DNA of 64,000 bases. It comes from Rossellomorea vietnamensis. Lineage in GTDB: Bacteria > Bacillota > Bacilli > Bacillales > Bacillaceae_B. Every line of letters begins with the position of its first letter. Positions within the stretch are counted from its first letter, which is position 1. Shown here piece after piece: positions 24,776 through 34,564 of this stretch. A program made the position numbers and the translations under genes. The stretch lies in contig NZ_CP104558.1 in assembly GCF_025398035.1 (NCBI RefSeq), positions 2,418,001-2,482,000 of the forward strand, in the 5' to 3' direction. The notes under the pieces are model-generated. The model was not told the DNA's origin, searched no databases, and worked only from the letters and a program-made list of their open reading frames with translations.

Positions 24776-25942
24776 CTACTGAGTAGGCATGAAGCCTACG
24801 CTCCAATAGCCGTCTTCATCTTTTATCATCTGAAAGCCCATGGTGCCTTCACCGACGTTATCATACTTGATATAGCCATCGATATCGCTTGTTTGAATAA
24901 ATTCACCATTTTCGATTCCTTTGAAGGTATTGAGGATATTTTCTTTTGTACCCCTGTCCGTTTTCGGTATTTCCTCGTCTTCTTCTTTTGTCCATCGTAT
25001 ATAATCCGGTCTGTCCGTGTACATTTCATAAACAAGGTCGTATCGTTCGTCCAGCGATGCCTGGACATATAGTTTGGCTAGACTGATGGGTGACAGTCCT
25101 TTCAAATGGACTTCTGTTGGATCTTCGGAGAACTCCTGATAGGCGTCCTTTTCTTCCTGTGTCAGCGTGAATGGGGAGCGACTATCTGTTTCCACCTTTT
25201 CCACTTTTCTAAAAGAAAATGGCATCACCACACTAAACTTCCATCCATCATCATAAAGCAATCTGAAAGTTTGAACACTTGCTTTCTGGTAACCTTCTGA
25301 AACCGGTATTTCGTATGTCACATCACTCATCGTTTCTGAAGTCCTCACTTTGATTGCCGTAGTGGCTGTCCACAACTGCCCAGGTTCATATGATACATCA
25401 GGCTGCGCTAATTTTCCTTTGAACGTAATGAAAGGAAGATCCCCGATGAGTTTCTCCGCAGCATCAGGCGTAAAACTTTCTGATAGATAACGGATCACTT
25501 TTTCTTTTGAATCCAATTCTCCACTCATATACCGGTAAGGTTTTCCTTCAAATATAAAGGTTTCGCCGGTCCCTTCATCGTTAAGGATATGATCATATCG
25601 AGAGAACGCTTCTCCGATCAGTTTGTCGGCTGTGGATTCATCCAGCTCAGTCGGTTCCTGTGAGGTTGGCTCTACCTGCTCTATGCTGTCTTGCTCCCGG
25701 GAAGCATTTTGACCGTCCCTTCCGATCCCTATCAGTTCAAAGGTCAAAAACACCCCCGCCAATATAAAAGCTGCTGCCAGTATATTCGGAACCAAACTTC
25801 TCATTTTCCCCCTGCTCTTTTCCGTGTCACTCATTTCATTCAATAGTTTGGTTTTCAACTCTTGCTTAAACTCTTTTCGCGGAGCAAGGTCTGGTCGTTT
25901 TTTCAAAGATTGCAAGAAGTCATCATTGAATTTTTCGTTCAT
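24776..25942 (-). CDS. Probable membrane anti-sigma factor
   Basis: 388 residues: a 45-residue cytoplasmic N-terminus, one membrane helix (about 50-72) and a large extracytoplasmic part without recognised domain. Overlaps the ECF sigma gene by 20 bases, the usual coupling of a sigma factor and its anti-sigma. The N-terminus (NDDFLQSLKKRPDLAPRKEFKQELKTKLL) lacks a zinc-binding HxxxCxxC motif, so it is not a ZAS type. ATG at 25942 follows AAAAGGCGGTG. Inference rests on layout. Confidence 0.7.
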   Translation of the reverse strand: MNEKFNDDFLQSLKKRPDLAPRKEFKQELKTKLLNEMSDTEKSRGKMRSLVPNILAAAFILAGVFLTFELIGIGRDGQNASREQDSIEQVEPTSQEPTELDESTADKLIGEAFSRYDHILNDEGTGETFIFEGKPYRYMSGELDSKEKVIRYLSESFTPDAAEKLIGDLPFITFKGKLAQPDVSYEPGQLWTATTAIKVRTSETMSDVTYEIPVSEGYQKASVQTFRLLYDDGWKFSVVMPFSFRKVEKVETDSRSPFTLTQEEKDAYQEFSEDPTEVHLKGLSPISLAKLYVQASLDERYDLVYEMYTDRPDYIRWTKEEDEEIPKTDRGTKENILNTFKGIENGEFIQTSDIDGYIKYDNVGEGTMGFQMIKDEDGYWSVGFMPTQ

Positions 25943-26471
25943 ATACCTGCACCGCCTTTTCACTGGAATTTCCTAATGATTTTTTCAACAGATTTAGTGC
26001 CCTGTGATAATCCACCTTCACCTTCGAAGGCTTCCAATCGAGGATCTCCGCTGTTTCCTTGACCGAGTATTCCCTTAACCCCCTTAAAATGACAACATTC
26101 CGATAATCGGGTTTCAGCTTTGAAAGGGCAGCTTGAACCATTTCCCACTCTTCATTCTTCTCCATCTCCTCTTCCGGCAGGCCATCCTCACTTTTACGTA
26201 TATTTAAAAGGACGTCAGGGAGAAGGGAGATAAGCTTTTTCTTCCGGTAATGGTCGATGGCTGTTCGTTTGGCGATGGAGATGATCCATGTTTTCAAAGA
26301 GGATTGATTTTTGAAGCTTTGATAACTTTTGAACACTCTCATAAATGTATCCTGCGTTAAATCCTCTGCTTCAGATGAATTATTTGTAAAATACAATAAG
26401 TACTGATAGACATCATGAAAGAACTTTTCATAAAGCTCTTCTAATTGGTATTGACCCTCATTCAAAGTCAT
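25923..26471 (-). CDS. ECF-family RNA polymerase sigma factor (SigX-like)
   Basis: 182 residues with region 2 (LYEKFFHDVYQYLLYFTNNSSEAEDLTQDTFMRVFKSY) and region 4 (LKPDYRNVVILRGLREYSVKETAEILDWKPSKVKVDYHRAL). Sequence is closest to the SigX/SigV group, which controls cell-envelope stress in Bacillus. ATG at 26471 sits directly after AAAAGGGGGG; a TTG at 26465 is spaced better and is an alternative start. Its own upstream region has an ECF-type promoter. Confidence 0.88.
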   Translation of the reverse strand: MTLNEGQYQLEELYEKFFHDVYQYLLYFTNNSSEAEDLTQDTFMRVFKSYQSFKNQSSLKTWIISIAKRTAIDHYRKKKLISLLPDVLLNIRKSEDGLPEEEMEKNEEWEMVQAALSKLKPDYRNVVILRGLREYSVKETAEILDWKPSKVKVDYHRALNLLKKSLGNSSEKAVQVYERKIQ

Positions 26472-26494
26472 CCCCCCTTTTACTGTATCTATTA

Positions 26495-26521
26495 GTCGTT
26501 ACCGTAACCGCTTTGGTTTCA
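26495..26521 (-). promoter_or_regulatory. ECF-type autoregulatory promoter
   Basis: On the minus strand TGAAACC, 16 bp, CGAC. This is the AAC-type -35 with the CGAC -10 of SigX-like regulons, 24 bases upstream of the sigma gene start. Autoregulation is inferred. Confidence 0.75.
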
Positions 26522-26547
26522 AATCCTCAGGAAAAATTTTCATTCAA

Positions 26548-26582
26548 ACAAAAAAAGAGCCATTATGATAACAGCTCTTCCA
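26548..26582 (-). terminator. Terminator of the thioredoxin-like gene
   Basis: On the minus strand AAGAGC, 13-nt loop, GCTCTT then TTTTTT. About 100 bases downstream of the gene stop at 26679. Confidence 0.65.
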
Positions 26583-26678
26583 GTTGGTCACTATTTGTTT
26601 CATTCTTTGCCTTAAACAACTGTTTAACCCATCCAGGCCAGACCAACCAACGTTTTCGCGTACTAATCAAACGTTTGT

Positions 26679-27005
26679 TTAGTTGTCTAACATCTCAGTA
26701 AGACGGGAAATTTGGCTGTGGAGTTCGTCGATTGGAACGAAGCGTGCTTTTCTGAACATCTCCTTGCCGTCTACAAATACGATGATGACTGGAACGGTGA
26801 AAATGGAAAACTCCCCTGCCATTTCCGGGATTTCTTCTGCATCGGCATGGATGGACCTCACAGATTTGAAATCCTTCAACATCTCTTCCACCTGTGGCAG
26901 GAGTGCGTGACAAACAGAACAATCGGGCCTTGATATGTATAGCAGTAGCAGTTTCTCAGCTTCCAGCTTTTCATGGATGGCTTTTAGTGTATGAACTTCT
27001 TCCAT
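26679..27005 (-). CDS. Thioredoxin family protein
   Basis: 108-residue thioredoxin fold with active site CSVC (about residue 29-32, in ISRPDCSVCHAL) and cis-Pro region FTVPVIIVF. CxxC variant suggests a redox or thiol-sensing role, not the classical WCGPC. ATG follows AGGGAGGCC. Resembles YdfQ/YtpP-type small thioredoxins. Confidence 0.85.
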   Translation of the reverse strand: MEEVHTLKAIHEKLEAEKLLLLYISRPDCSVCHALLPQVEEMLKDFKSVRSIHADAEEIPEMAGEFSIFTVPVIIVFVDGKEMFRKARFVPIDELHSQISRLTEMLDN

Positions 27006-27050
27006 TTTACGGCCTCCCTTCTTCTATAATTGTATGGTTTGGGTAAATGA

Positions 27051-27593
27051 TCACCCTGTCCCGCCTTGATAAACGTACACCTTTCCGTTGGAGGGTCTCC
27101 TGAACGACGGTCCGGTAAATCCCCGCTTTCGTAATTCTTTCCTCATGAATATCATGATTCCTCCATGACCTACGATGAGTACATCCTTCCCTTCATGGAC
27201 GACCCGATCGACCACCACACGGATCCTCTCTTCGATTTCCCGCTTGCTTTCAGGCTGGGAACGATGGTTGAACCACCAGGCGAGCCTGATGGATGCCATA
27301 TGAAGAAAGAGCGGCATCTTCCTGTCAGACCGGAAGATGGGAGATAATCTGATTTCCCTCAGTTCCTTTAGAAAGGTGATTTCTCCTTCATAAACCGCTT
27401 CAGCCGTTATTTGTGCCCTGGATAAGTCACTGGAGTAGCAGCCTTCCCAATCAATATCTTTAAGATCAACTTCATTGCCCTCTACGTCCGAGGCATCATA
27501 CTCTTCCACCCACTTCATCAGCTCATCACTCGTTACATATGAAGCCGGATAGCCCCTCGTTACTTTAAAATGCCTTATGAGACCAACCTTCAT
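27051..27593 (-). CDS. Histidine phosphatase (phosphoglycerate mutase-like) family protein
   Basis: 180 residues. LIRHFKV (first catalytic His, RHG altered to RHF), SSDLSRAQITAEAV and VGHGG (second His) fit the histidine phosphatase superfamily. Substrate unknown. The ATG at 27593 is spaced six bases from GGGAGGGG; two upstream starts overlap that site. Confidence 0.85.
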   Translation of the reverse strand: MKVGLIRHFKVTRGYPASYVTSDELMKWVEEYDASDVEGNEVDLKDIDWEGCYSSDLSRAQITAEAVYEGEITFLKELREIRLSPIFRSDRKMPLFLHMASIRLAWWFNHRSQPESKREIEERIRVVVDRVVHEGKDVLIVGHGGIMIFMRKELRKRGFTGPSFRRPSNGKVYVYQGGTG

Positions 27594-27635
27594 ACACATC
27601 CCCTCCCCCATCCATTATACTAGTTTATGGAAGAG

Positions 27636-27672
27636 AAAAGGCATGCGCTTTGGACGCATGCCTTCTTTTCGA
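27636..27672. terminator. Terminator
   Basis: AAGGCATGCG-CTTTGGA-CGCATGCCTT with TCTTTT, downstream of the ZIP transporter on the minus strand. Confidence 0.85.
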
Positions 27673-28488
27673 TCAGCCCAGGGAGACGTCCAGAATCATC
27701 ATCACGACGAACCCGAGCATCAGTCCCAATGTAGCCAAGTCCGTACTCCCTGAAGATTGTGACTCAGGAATCAGTTCTTCGACGACGACGAATATCATCG
27801 CTCCTGCCGCGAAAGCAAGGGCATAGGGCAGGAGGGGCTGCACCATCAAGACTGCAGCAGCCCCGATCACAGCGGCTATCGGCTCTACAATGGCTGATAG
27901 CTGACCGTAATGGAAGGATTTCAAACGGGACAGCCCCTCTCCCCTTAGCGGGATGGAAAGAGCAGCCCCTTCAGGCATATTCTGGATCCCGATTCCAATG
28001 GCAAGGCCAATGGCCCCCACTAATGTTGCATCCCCGAGACCGAGTGAGGCAGCACCGAAGGCAACCCCGATGGCAAGACCTTCCGGAATATTATGGAGGG
28101 TGATCGCAAGGAATAATAAGGTCGATTTCTTGAATTTAGTTGGAGGTCCTTCCGCATCTTCCGATTCATTGCCCAAATGTAAATGCGGTACGACAAAATC
28201 TAAAAGTCTAATAAATATGCCTCCAAGTAAAAAGCCAATCGCAGGGGCAAGCCAGGGAATCTGCCCGTTCTGCTCACTGAACTCTATTGAAGGCGCAAGC
28301 AGTGACCAGAACGATGCCGCTATCATGACTCCTGCGGCAAACCCGAGCATCATATTCAACGTATGCTTTTCAATTTTCGTAAAGAAAAACACCGTAGCCG
28401 CTCCAAGGGCCGTCAGCCCCCATGTCACCAGACCGCCGAACAGCGCCTGCATCGTGGGGTTAAATCCACTTAACCAGTCTATGAACAT
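27673..28488 (-). CDS. ZIP family metal transporter (GufA/ZupT type)
   Basis: 271 residues with eight membrane helices. The signature LAITLHNIPEGLAIGVAFG in helix 4 and QNMPEGAALSIPLR in helix 5 carry the metal-binding His/Asn/Pro/Glu residues of ZIP proteins. A His-rich loop HLHLGNESED lies between helices 3 and 4. Probable uptake of Zn, Fe or Mn. ATG at 28488 follows CGGAGGAGAG. Confidence 0.9.
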   Translation of the reverse strand: MFIDWLSGFNPTMQALFGGLVTWGLTALGAATVFFFTKIEKHTLNMMLGFAAGVMIAASFWSLLAPSIEFSEQNGQIPWLAPAIGFLLGGIFIRLLDFVVPHLHLGNESEDAEGPPTKFKKSTLLFLAITLHNIPEGLAIGVAFGAASLGLGDATLVGAIGLAIGIGIQNMPEGAALSIPLRGEGLSRLKSFHYGQLSAIVEPIAAVIGAAAVLMVQPLLPYALAFAAGAMIFVVVEELIPESQSSGSTDLATLGLMLGFVVMMILDVSLG

Positions 28489-28672
28489 ACGAACCACTCT
28501 CCTCCGATCAAACATTTTGAATACTACCATCTTGCATCAAGGAAACTTTCTTTGTCAAAGGAAATGTCATACTACCTATTTACCAGAGCCCATCATTTTT
28601 CTATGTATATGTCATTCGCTTCAAATGGTGTATGTATCGTTTATACTTTCCATCTTTATCTAAAGACTATAC

Positions 28673-28707
28673 AAAAAAAACGCCCCTGCCTTAAAGACAG
28701 GAACGTG
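28673..28707 (-). terminator. Terminator
   Basis: On the minus strand a GC-rich stem (ACGTTCCTGTC/GGCAGGGGCGT with mismatches) followed by eight T, just after the ABC permease stop. Confidence 0.8.
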
Positions 28708-28711
28708 CTTC

Positions 28712-30334
28712 CTATTCGTCCCTTATGGCTGTTTTCCATAAAATAAGGTTCAAGACGAACAGAAGGATGAGGTAGCCCGGGATACCGAATGGAATCTGCA
28801 GGGCAAGGTAATGGAGGCCAAAGAAGACCCCCACGATGAGATAGAAGGGCAGCACCTTCCAGCTGTCACTTTGCTGGACACCTTCGAAACTTTCTGTAAA
28901 TGGCAGTGTCCCCCTCATTAGGCTCAGACAAATGACGGAGAATATACAGGCACTGACAAAGACGATGATGATTTCAGGGATCACACGGTACCCAAACAGA
29001 ATGATGAAGACAATGCTTATGATGGAATACAACGGAAGGAACAGTTTCATTAGAAAAGCCTTCAATGTCCCTTTGTAGATAGCCGCCCTGCCTGAGACAG
29101 GCGCTACTTTATATATCCAGGACCCCTTGTATTTCCCTGAATAACTGAGCATCATCACGACTGTCGGTATAACGATGAAGCTTGAATAGATCGATAGGTA
29201 CATGCTTGAAGTCAGGAGATCTTCCCTCGTCCCATCCATCAATCCATTGAAGATGAAAATGAACGGCATGATGATGGCAAACCCAAGGGCGGGATACACC
29301 TTCAGCTTAAACTCCCTTTCATTTTTCATCATATAATGGGCGAACCGGTAAAATGCCCGCTCTTCATTCGACTTGGACAATACCTTCATGAGTCCATCCC
29401 CCAACCGGAAACGGGCTTTCTTCTTCTTACCGCCATGGGAGGATAACTTCTGAAGATTCTTCTCAAAGGTCGGCAATGCTTTCACATAAACGATAAGAGC
29501 CAGGAATGGAACCAGTACAGCTGTACATGAAAGAACCAGGATCATGGTCTCGTGATTACCGTTCAGGAACCATTCAAACGGAGCCCCGAACCAGATGGGA
29601 GGCAGAAAGATATTCCACCAATCCGTTGTAAACGAAACCGTCAAATCCACAAATTCAAAGGAACGCGCCACAACCTGATATCCCACTGCAAGTCCAATGG
29701 ATAAACCGATCTGCACATAGTTGATGATATCCTTCAGTTTTTCCCCATCAAAGTATTGGAGGATGAAATAATAGAGCATGGCCGTAAACACAACGATGAA
29801 GATATTCATCAGGATGATCCCTGTCAGGAAAATAATAAAGAAGGAAAGACCCTGATTGATTAAGCCGACGACCAGTGGAATGGCGGTCAGGGAGCCCGTC
29901 AGGAAAAACAGATAAATAAATACGTGAAGTGTTTTAGCCAGGCTGATGGTTTTCCTTTCAACAGGCTTGGTAAAGAGAATCGTATGATCCCGGATATCCA
30001 GTATGACGACTGAGAAATCTGAAATCATTGATGTCATGACGATGAAGATGAGCACGGTAAAGGTGATGCTCATCTGAAAGATATATTGATCTCCCATCAC
30101 AATGAAAGGGATGACGAATAATCCAAACAACGCATACACCCAGAGGGATTTAATGAAACGATTTTCATCCTTCCCTTTCTTCCTGCCTTGCTGTTGGAAT
30201 ATCGTAGGCACACGTCTTTGATCCATCGTCAGCTTGACTTGAAGGATTCTTCTCAACAACCTGTAATCGAATCCAAGCCTCGTAATCAATCCTTGAAACC
30301 AATCCAGAAACAAAAGGGTACGAAATTCCTTCAT
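28712..30334 (-). CDS. ABC-2-type exporter permease
   Basis: 540 residues with about ten to twelve hydrophobic helices in two halves and a soluble loop with basic stretch GGKKKKARFR. No sequence motif reveals the substrate. Directly follows its ATPase gene (5-base gap), so the two form one transporter. ATG at 30334 follows TAGGGGGG. Confidence 0.83.
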   Translation of the reverse strand: MKEFRTLLFLDWFQGLITRLGFDYRLLRRILQVKLTMDQRRVPTIFQQQGRKKGKDENRFIKSLWVYALFGLFVIPFIVMGDQYIFQMSITFTVLIFIVMTSMISDFSVVILDIRDHTILFTKPVERKTISLAKTLHVFIYLFFLTGSLTAIPLVVGLINQGLSFFIIFLTGIILMNIFIVVFTAMLYYFILQYFDGEKLKDIINYVQIGLSIGLAVGYQVVARSFEFVDLTVSFTTDWWNIFLPPIWFGAPFEWFLNGNHETMILVLSCTAVLVPFLALIVYVKALPTFEKNLQKLSSHGGKKKKARFRLGDGLMKVLSKSNEERAFYRFAHYMMKNEREFKLKVYPALGFAIIMPFIFIFNGLMDGTREDLLTSSMYLSIYSSFIVIPTVVMMLSYSGKYKGSWIYKVAPVSGRAAIYKGTLKAFLMKLFLPLYSIISIVFIILFGYRVIPEIIIVFVSACIFSVICLSLMRGTLPFTESFEGVQQSDSWKVLPFYLIVGVFFGLHYLALQIPFGIPGYLILLFVLNLILWKTAIRDE

Positions 30335-30339
30335 CCCCC

Positions 30340-31125
30340 CTACGCCTCTTGCACAACAGAAACAATTTCCGCTGCCGTTTCTTTATGCTCATTGAATCCG
30401 GTTAATTGGTTGAAGATTTCCTCCAGTGATCCTTCCATATTCTGATTCTTCAATTCTTCAAAACTTCCATCCGCCACGATTTGCCCGTTATGCAAAAGAA
30501 CGATCCGGTTGCTGATCTTCTCTACCACATCCATGATGTGAGAGGAGTAGAAGATGGTTTTCCCCTCAGCGGCAAGCTGGGCGAGGAGCTCTTTAAAAAT
30601 CATGACCGAGTTGGCGTCCAATCCATTGATGGGCTCGTCCAAAAATAAAACATCGGGATTATGTAATAAACTCGAGATGATCAGAATCTTCTGCTTCATC
30701 CCTTTTGAATAAGAGGCAATCCTTGACTCATACACTTCTGAAAGTCCAAACAATCCGATGAGTCTCTCCGCTTTCTCCCCCGCCTTTTTTTGTTCCATTC
30801 CATATAGTTCCCCCATGAATGTGAGGTACTCTTCTGCCGTGAGGTTATCATAAAGATCTGCCATCTCAGGCACATAGCCAATCCGTTTCTTATATTCTAC
30901 GGAACTATCAGATATATCTTTACCAAAGAGCGTCACCTGGCCCGAGTACCCTTCTTCAAGGCCAAGGATGATTTTGACCGTCGTACTTTTCCCGGCACCA
31001 TTCGGACCTATATAGCCGATGATCTGTCCTTCATACACATCCAGCCGGACACCCTTCAACACTTCCTTACTCCCAAAATTCTTCTTCAAATCCCTGATCG
31101 ACAAAACCGGTTCACGTCCGTCCAT
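30340..31125 (-). CDS. ABC transporter ATP-binding protein
   Basis: 261 residues. Walker A GPNGAGKST, signature YSKGMKQK, Walker B LFLDEPINGLD, H-loop SSHIM: the DrrA/CcmA type used with ABC-2 permeases. ATG follows AAGGGGA. Divergent from the GntR operon. Confidence 0.93.
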   Translation of the reverse strand: MDGREPVLSIRDLKKNFGSKEVLKGVRLDVYEGQIIGYIGPNGAGKSTTVKIILGLEEGYSGQVTLFGKDISDSSVEYKKRIGYVPEMADLYDNLTAEEYLTFMGELYGMEQKKAGEKAERLIGLFGLSEVYESRIASYSKGMKQKILIISSLLHNPDVLFLDEPINGLDANSVMIFKELLAQLAAEGKTIFYSSHIMDVVEKISNRIVLLHNGQIVADGSFEELKNQNMEGSLEEIFNQLTGFNEHKETAAEIVSVVQEA

Positions 31126-31273
31126 AACAATCCCCTTTTTTCTTTAGATATGCCTATATGCTAACATAAATTCCATTTTATGGTCAGCGAATACTAAATA
31201 TCACTAAACTTATTCCTGTTAAAATATTTTCATTTCCCCCTTCCCAAACTGGCAGAACTTGTTATATACTTTA

Positions 31274-31307
31274 ACTGTATTAAGACACGTAGTACACTAC
31301 ATACAGT
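31274..31307 (+). promoter_or_regulatory. Possible operator of the GntR (YtrA-type) regulator
   Basis: Inverted repeat ACTGTAT (31274-31280) and ATACAGT (31301-31307) flank a second near-palindrome GTAGTACACTAC (31290-31301), ending 13 bases before the gntR start. This fits an autoregulated YtrA-type operator. Confidence 0.5.
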
Positions 31308-31320
31308 CGGGAGGGTGGAT

Positions 31321-31716
31321 ATGTTTGAGCTTGATTTAAGAAGTCGTAAACCCATCTATGAACAATTAGTCGAAAAGCTAAAAGAATTAATCATTAATGA
31401 AGTGCTGAAGCCGGATGAACAATTGCCTTCCGTTCGTGCCCTGGCACAGCAACTGACCATAAATCCAAACACAATCCAAAAAGCCTACAGGGAACTGGAA
31501 TCTCAACGATTCATTTATTCTGTGAAAGGACGGGGTAGCTTTGTTAATCCTTCAAGTCACATTCAAAACGCGGAGAAAATCATGAAAGTAAAAGAAGAGT
31601 TGTCTAAACTTTTGTCTGAAGCCCTTTACTTGGGGATCACAACGGAAGACTTAAAACAGATGATTGCAGAAATCGAGGCAACGGTTGGGGGTAATCAAAC
31701 TGATGATCGAGATTAA
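31321..31716 (+). CDS. GntR family transcriptional regulator, YtrA/YhcF subfamily
   Basis: 131 residues: winged helix (LRSRKPIYEQLVEKLKELI to VKGRGSFV) plus the short C-terminal helices of the YtrA subfamily, which lack a ligand-binding domain of the FadR or HutC type. Such regulators normally repress the ABC operon they start, and antibiotics or envelope stress relieve this. ATG at 31321 follows GGGAGG. Overlaps the next gene by 14 bases. Confidence 0.92.
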   Translation: MFELDLRSRKPIYEQLVEKLKELIINEVLKPDEQLPSVRALAQQLTINPNTIQKAYRELESQRFIYSVKGRGSFVNPSSHIQNAEKIMKVKEELSKLLSEALYLGITTEDLKQMIAEIEATVGGNQTDDRD

Positions 31717-32605
31717 ATCCATAAATAAAGCCTTTGAAGGCACAAAAATCTTACATGACATCTCTTTCTCTGTTCAAAAAGCTTCGATCTATGGTCTGCT
31801 TGGATCGAACGGTGCAGGAAAGACCACTTTGTTGAAGACTATTGCGGGAGTGTTGAAGCCTGAAAGCGGAGAGGTGTCAGTGAACGCCCAGCCCGTCTAT
31901 GAAAATATCCCGACGAAGGAAACCTTGTTTTTCATTCCTGATCAACCGTTTTTCTTTGCTCATTACTCATTGACTCAAATGGCTCGTTTCTATCAGAACA
32001 CTTATAGCCGTTGGGATGAGGATCGCTTTCAATCATTGAGTAAATTATTCGGGATTGATCCTCACAAAAACCTTCATAAATTCTCTAAAGGTGTGCAGCG
32101 GCAGGCGGCTTTCATCTTGGCCCTGGCCACTCAACCCAATGTGCTGATCCTGGATGAACCGATGGACGGCCTTGATCCCGTTGTCAGGAAAAAAGCCAAA
32201 AGCGTACTGATTTCAGAAGTGGCCAACCGGGACATGACCATCATCATCTCTTCTCACAATCTCCGGGAAGTGGAAGATATTTGTGACCATATCGGGATTT
32301 TGCATGGAGGGGAATTTTTGCTGGAGAAGGAACTCGATGATTTAAAGTCCGGCATCCACAAAGTACAGCTGGCATTCAAGGGGGATATCCCTGAGCAGCT
32401 CTTTAGTGATCTTGACATTCTGCATAACGAAACAAGAGGAAGCGTGTCCCTCTGTATCGTCCGCGGCGACGAGCAGCGGGTGAGGAGCTTGATTCAGTCC
32501 TACCACCCGGTCATTTTCGACTTATTGCCCCTGACACTAGAAGAAATTTTTGTTTATGAAATGGAGGACGTCGGATATGCCATCCAAAACATCATGGATC
32601 AATAA
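31703..32605 (+). CDS. ABC transporter ATP-binding protein, YtrB-like
   Basis: 300 residues. Walker A GSNGAGKTT, Walker B LILDEPMDGLDP, H-loop SSHNL; the signature FSKGVQRQ is slightly altered. C-terminal 80 residues are an extra domain. Starts inside the gntR gene and overlaps the permease gene. Confidence 0.9.
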   Translation: MIEIKSINKAFEGTKILHDISFSVQKASIYGLLGSNGAGKTTLLKTIAGVLKPESGEVSVNAQPVYENIPTKETLFFIPDQPFFFAHYSLTQMARFYQNTYSRWDEDRFQSLSKLFGIDPHKNLHKFSKGVQRQAAFILALATQPNVLILDEPMDGLDPVVRKKAKSVLISEVANRDMTIIISSHNLREVEDICDHIGILHGGEFLLEKELDDLKSGIHKVQLAFKGDIPEQLFSDLDILHNETRGSVSLCIVRGDEQRVRSLIQSYHPVIFDLLPLTLEEIFVYEMEDVGYAIQNIMDQ

Positions 32606-34541
32606 GGAAATCATCGTTCAAAGCCTGCGGAATGTTGGATGGGTCGGCATCGTCTACTTTACCGGACTTCTGTTTTCTCTACCTGTCGACATCATCGGAC
32701 AATTATCCAGGGATCCTCAATCGTACCCGATTGCGATTTATGAAAATCTGTTTAAAATGCAATACCCGATCCAAATAGGATTGTTGCTGATCATCCCGGT
32801 CATTCTCTCCTTATTTCTATTTCGTTATCTGCATGTGAAACAGGCTGGGGACTTTATCCACAGCCTGCCGATCACTCGCAGAACATTGTTTTTCCATTTT
32901 ACCGGGACGGGGTTTGGGATCCTCATCCTTCCGGTTGTACTGAATACCGTGATATTACTTTCCCTTTATTCATTCACGGATCTTCAGCAATATATAGGGG
33001 TTCAGGATATTTTCACATGGTGCGGCATTACGGTACTCATGAGTATGCTCCTGTTCACAGCCTCTACCTTCGTTGCGATGATAACGGGACTGACTGCCGT
33101 GCAGGGTGCATTGACATATATTCTCCTCCTATTGCCTGCAGGAATGTTTATGCTTGTTTGCTATAGTTTGAAAAATCTATTATTCGGATTTCCCGAGGAC
33201 TATTTCTTCAATGTACAAATCGAGAAATACTCCCCACTCATCAAAACGGTCTATCTTGAGAACGATCTCCTGTCCGGTACAGATGTCTTGTTATTCACCT
33301 TGATCACTCTCGTATTCTATGGTTTCTCATATGTGTTATACAAAATGAGAAAAGTGGAGGCTGCCTCCCAGGCGATTGTCTATCCTTTCTTGAGACCGTT
33401 GTTTAAATATGGTATCTCCTTCTGCTTCATGCTGGTCGGCGGGATGTACTTCGAAGGCATTTATCAGTCTGATGGCTGGACCTTATTCGGATATTTCTTC
33501 GGTTCACTCATCGGGTACTACATCGGTGAAATGATCTTGCAGAAACATTGGAGAGTATTCCGTCGATGGAAGGGATACGCAGGATTTGCCATCGTCATTG
33601 CCCTTCTCGGGTTCATCATTCAATTCGACCTGTTTCACTATGAGCAGAAAGTGCCCGAATTGGCAGATGTAGAGGAGGTTCATGTCAGTCAGAGCTATTA
33701 TTCCCTGACGGACAACCCTGACAATCTGATTAAAGATCCTTTTATGAATGATCCGAAAGCGATTGAAGCCGTCCTGGATCTTCATGAAGCGATTGTGGAA
33801 CATCAGAGTTCTAAGAAGGAAGTAACTGAGAAAAACGAACAGATCTTTCTTTATTACAAGATGAAAGACGGCAGCAAAATCGTACGGAATTACCTGATCG
33901 ATATTGATGATGTGAAATCTCAGTATGCTTCTCTTTATGAAAGCAAGAATTATAAAGAAAAAACACAACAACTTTTTGGTGTGGACTCAGATAAAGTCGA
34001 CAAACTCACCATTTATAACGAGATGGGGAATAAACCTGCCATCACCGTAGCAGACCCCGCAGATATCAAGGAAGCCATCGATATCCTGAAAGAAGAAACG
34101 TACAATGATTCCTTTGAAAACCGTGACAAAATCAATCTTTATAATGTTGAATTCCTCATGTCCAAAGACAAATGGGCAAATACCGGCGTTAAAAAGAGCG
34201 ATAAGAAGTTTATTGCATGGCTTGAGGATAAAGGATACTTAGAAGATCTTAAGATGACGGCATCTGATATCGAATGGATGTATGTGACGCAGCCAGTTGA
34301 TTACACCGATCCTTTCTCTCAACCGGTGGAAGAGGCGGTCCTCCAGTTAAAGAAAGAAAATAAGGGAATCGAAGTGAAAGATGCGGAACAGATCGAATCT
34401 ATCATGGATGATCTTGTATACGATCCTATGACCAGTTCGTACACCGTCACCATCAAGTACAAAAACCACGGATCCATCCAAACTCTTGGATTACAGAAGG
34501 AAGATGCCCCTTCCTTCATCAAAAGAGAACTGAACGATTGA
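32577..34541 (+). CDS. ABC permease with large soluble C-terminal domain
   Basis: 654 residues. About nine membrane helices occupy residues 15-355; the remaining 300 are hydrophilic with probable extracellular location (from about VEEVHVSQSYYSLTD). The domain is not recognised by me. ATG at 32577 follows GGAGG and overlaps the ATPase gene by 29 bases, so expression is coupled. The soluble domain may sense a cell-envelope ligand; that is inference. Confidence 0.8.
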   Translation: MPSKTSWINKEIIVQSLRNVGWVGIVYFTGLLFSLPVDIIGQLSRDPQSYPIAIYENLFKMQYPIQIGLLLIIPVILSLFLFRYLHVKQAGDFIHSLPITRRTLFFHFTGTGFGILILPVVLNTVILLSLYSFTDLQQYIGVQDIFTWCGITVLMSMLLFTASTFVAMITGLTAVQGALTYILLLLPAGMFMLVCYSLKNLLFGFPEDYFFNVQIEKYSPLIKTVYLENDLLSGTDVLLFTLITLVFYGFSYVLYKMRKVEAASQAIVYPFLRPLFKYGISFCFMLVGGMYFEGIYQSDGWTLFGYFFGSLIGYYIGEMILQKHWRVFRRWKGYAGFAIVIALLGFIIQFDLFHYEQKVPELADVEEVHVSQSYYSLTDNPDNLIKDPFMNDPKAIEAVLDLHEAIVEHQSSKKEVTEKNEQIFLYYKMKDGSKIVRNYLIDIDDVKSQYASLYESKNYKEKTQQLFGVDSDKVDKLTIYNEMGNKPAITVADPADIKEAIDILKEETYNDSFENRDKINLYNVEFLMSKDKWANTGVKKSDKKFIAWLEDKGYLEDLKMTASDIEWMYVTQPVDYTDPFSQPVEEAVLQLKKENKGIEVKDAEQIESIMDDLVYDPMTSSYTVTIKYKNHGSIQTLGLQKEDAPSFIKRELND

Positions 34542-34564
34542 TTATAGAAAGTCGAGGTGATCCT

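Noticed and set aside
27953-28663. 236-residue frame on the plus strand
   Set aside because: Antisense shadow of the ZIP transporter.
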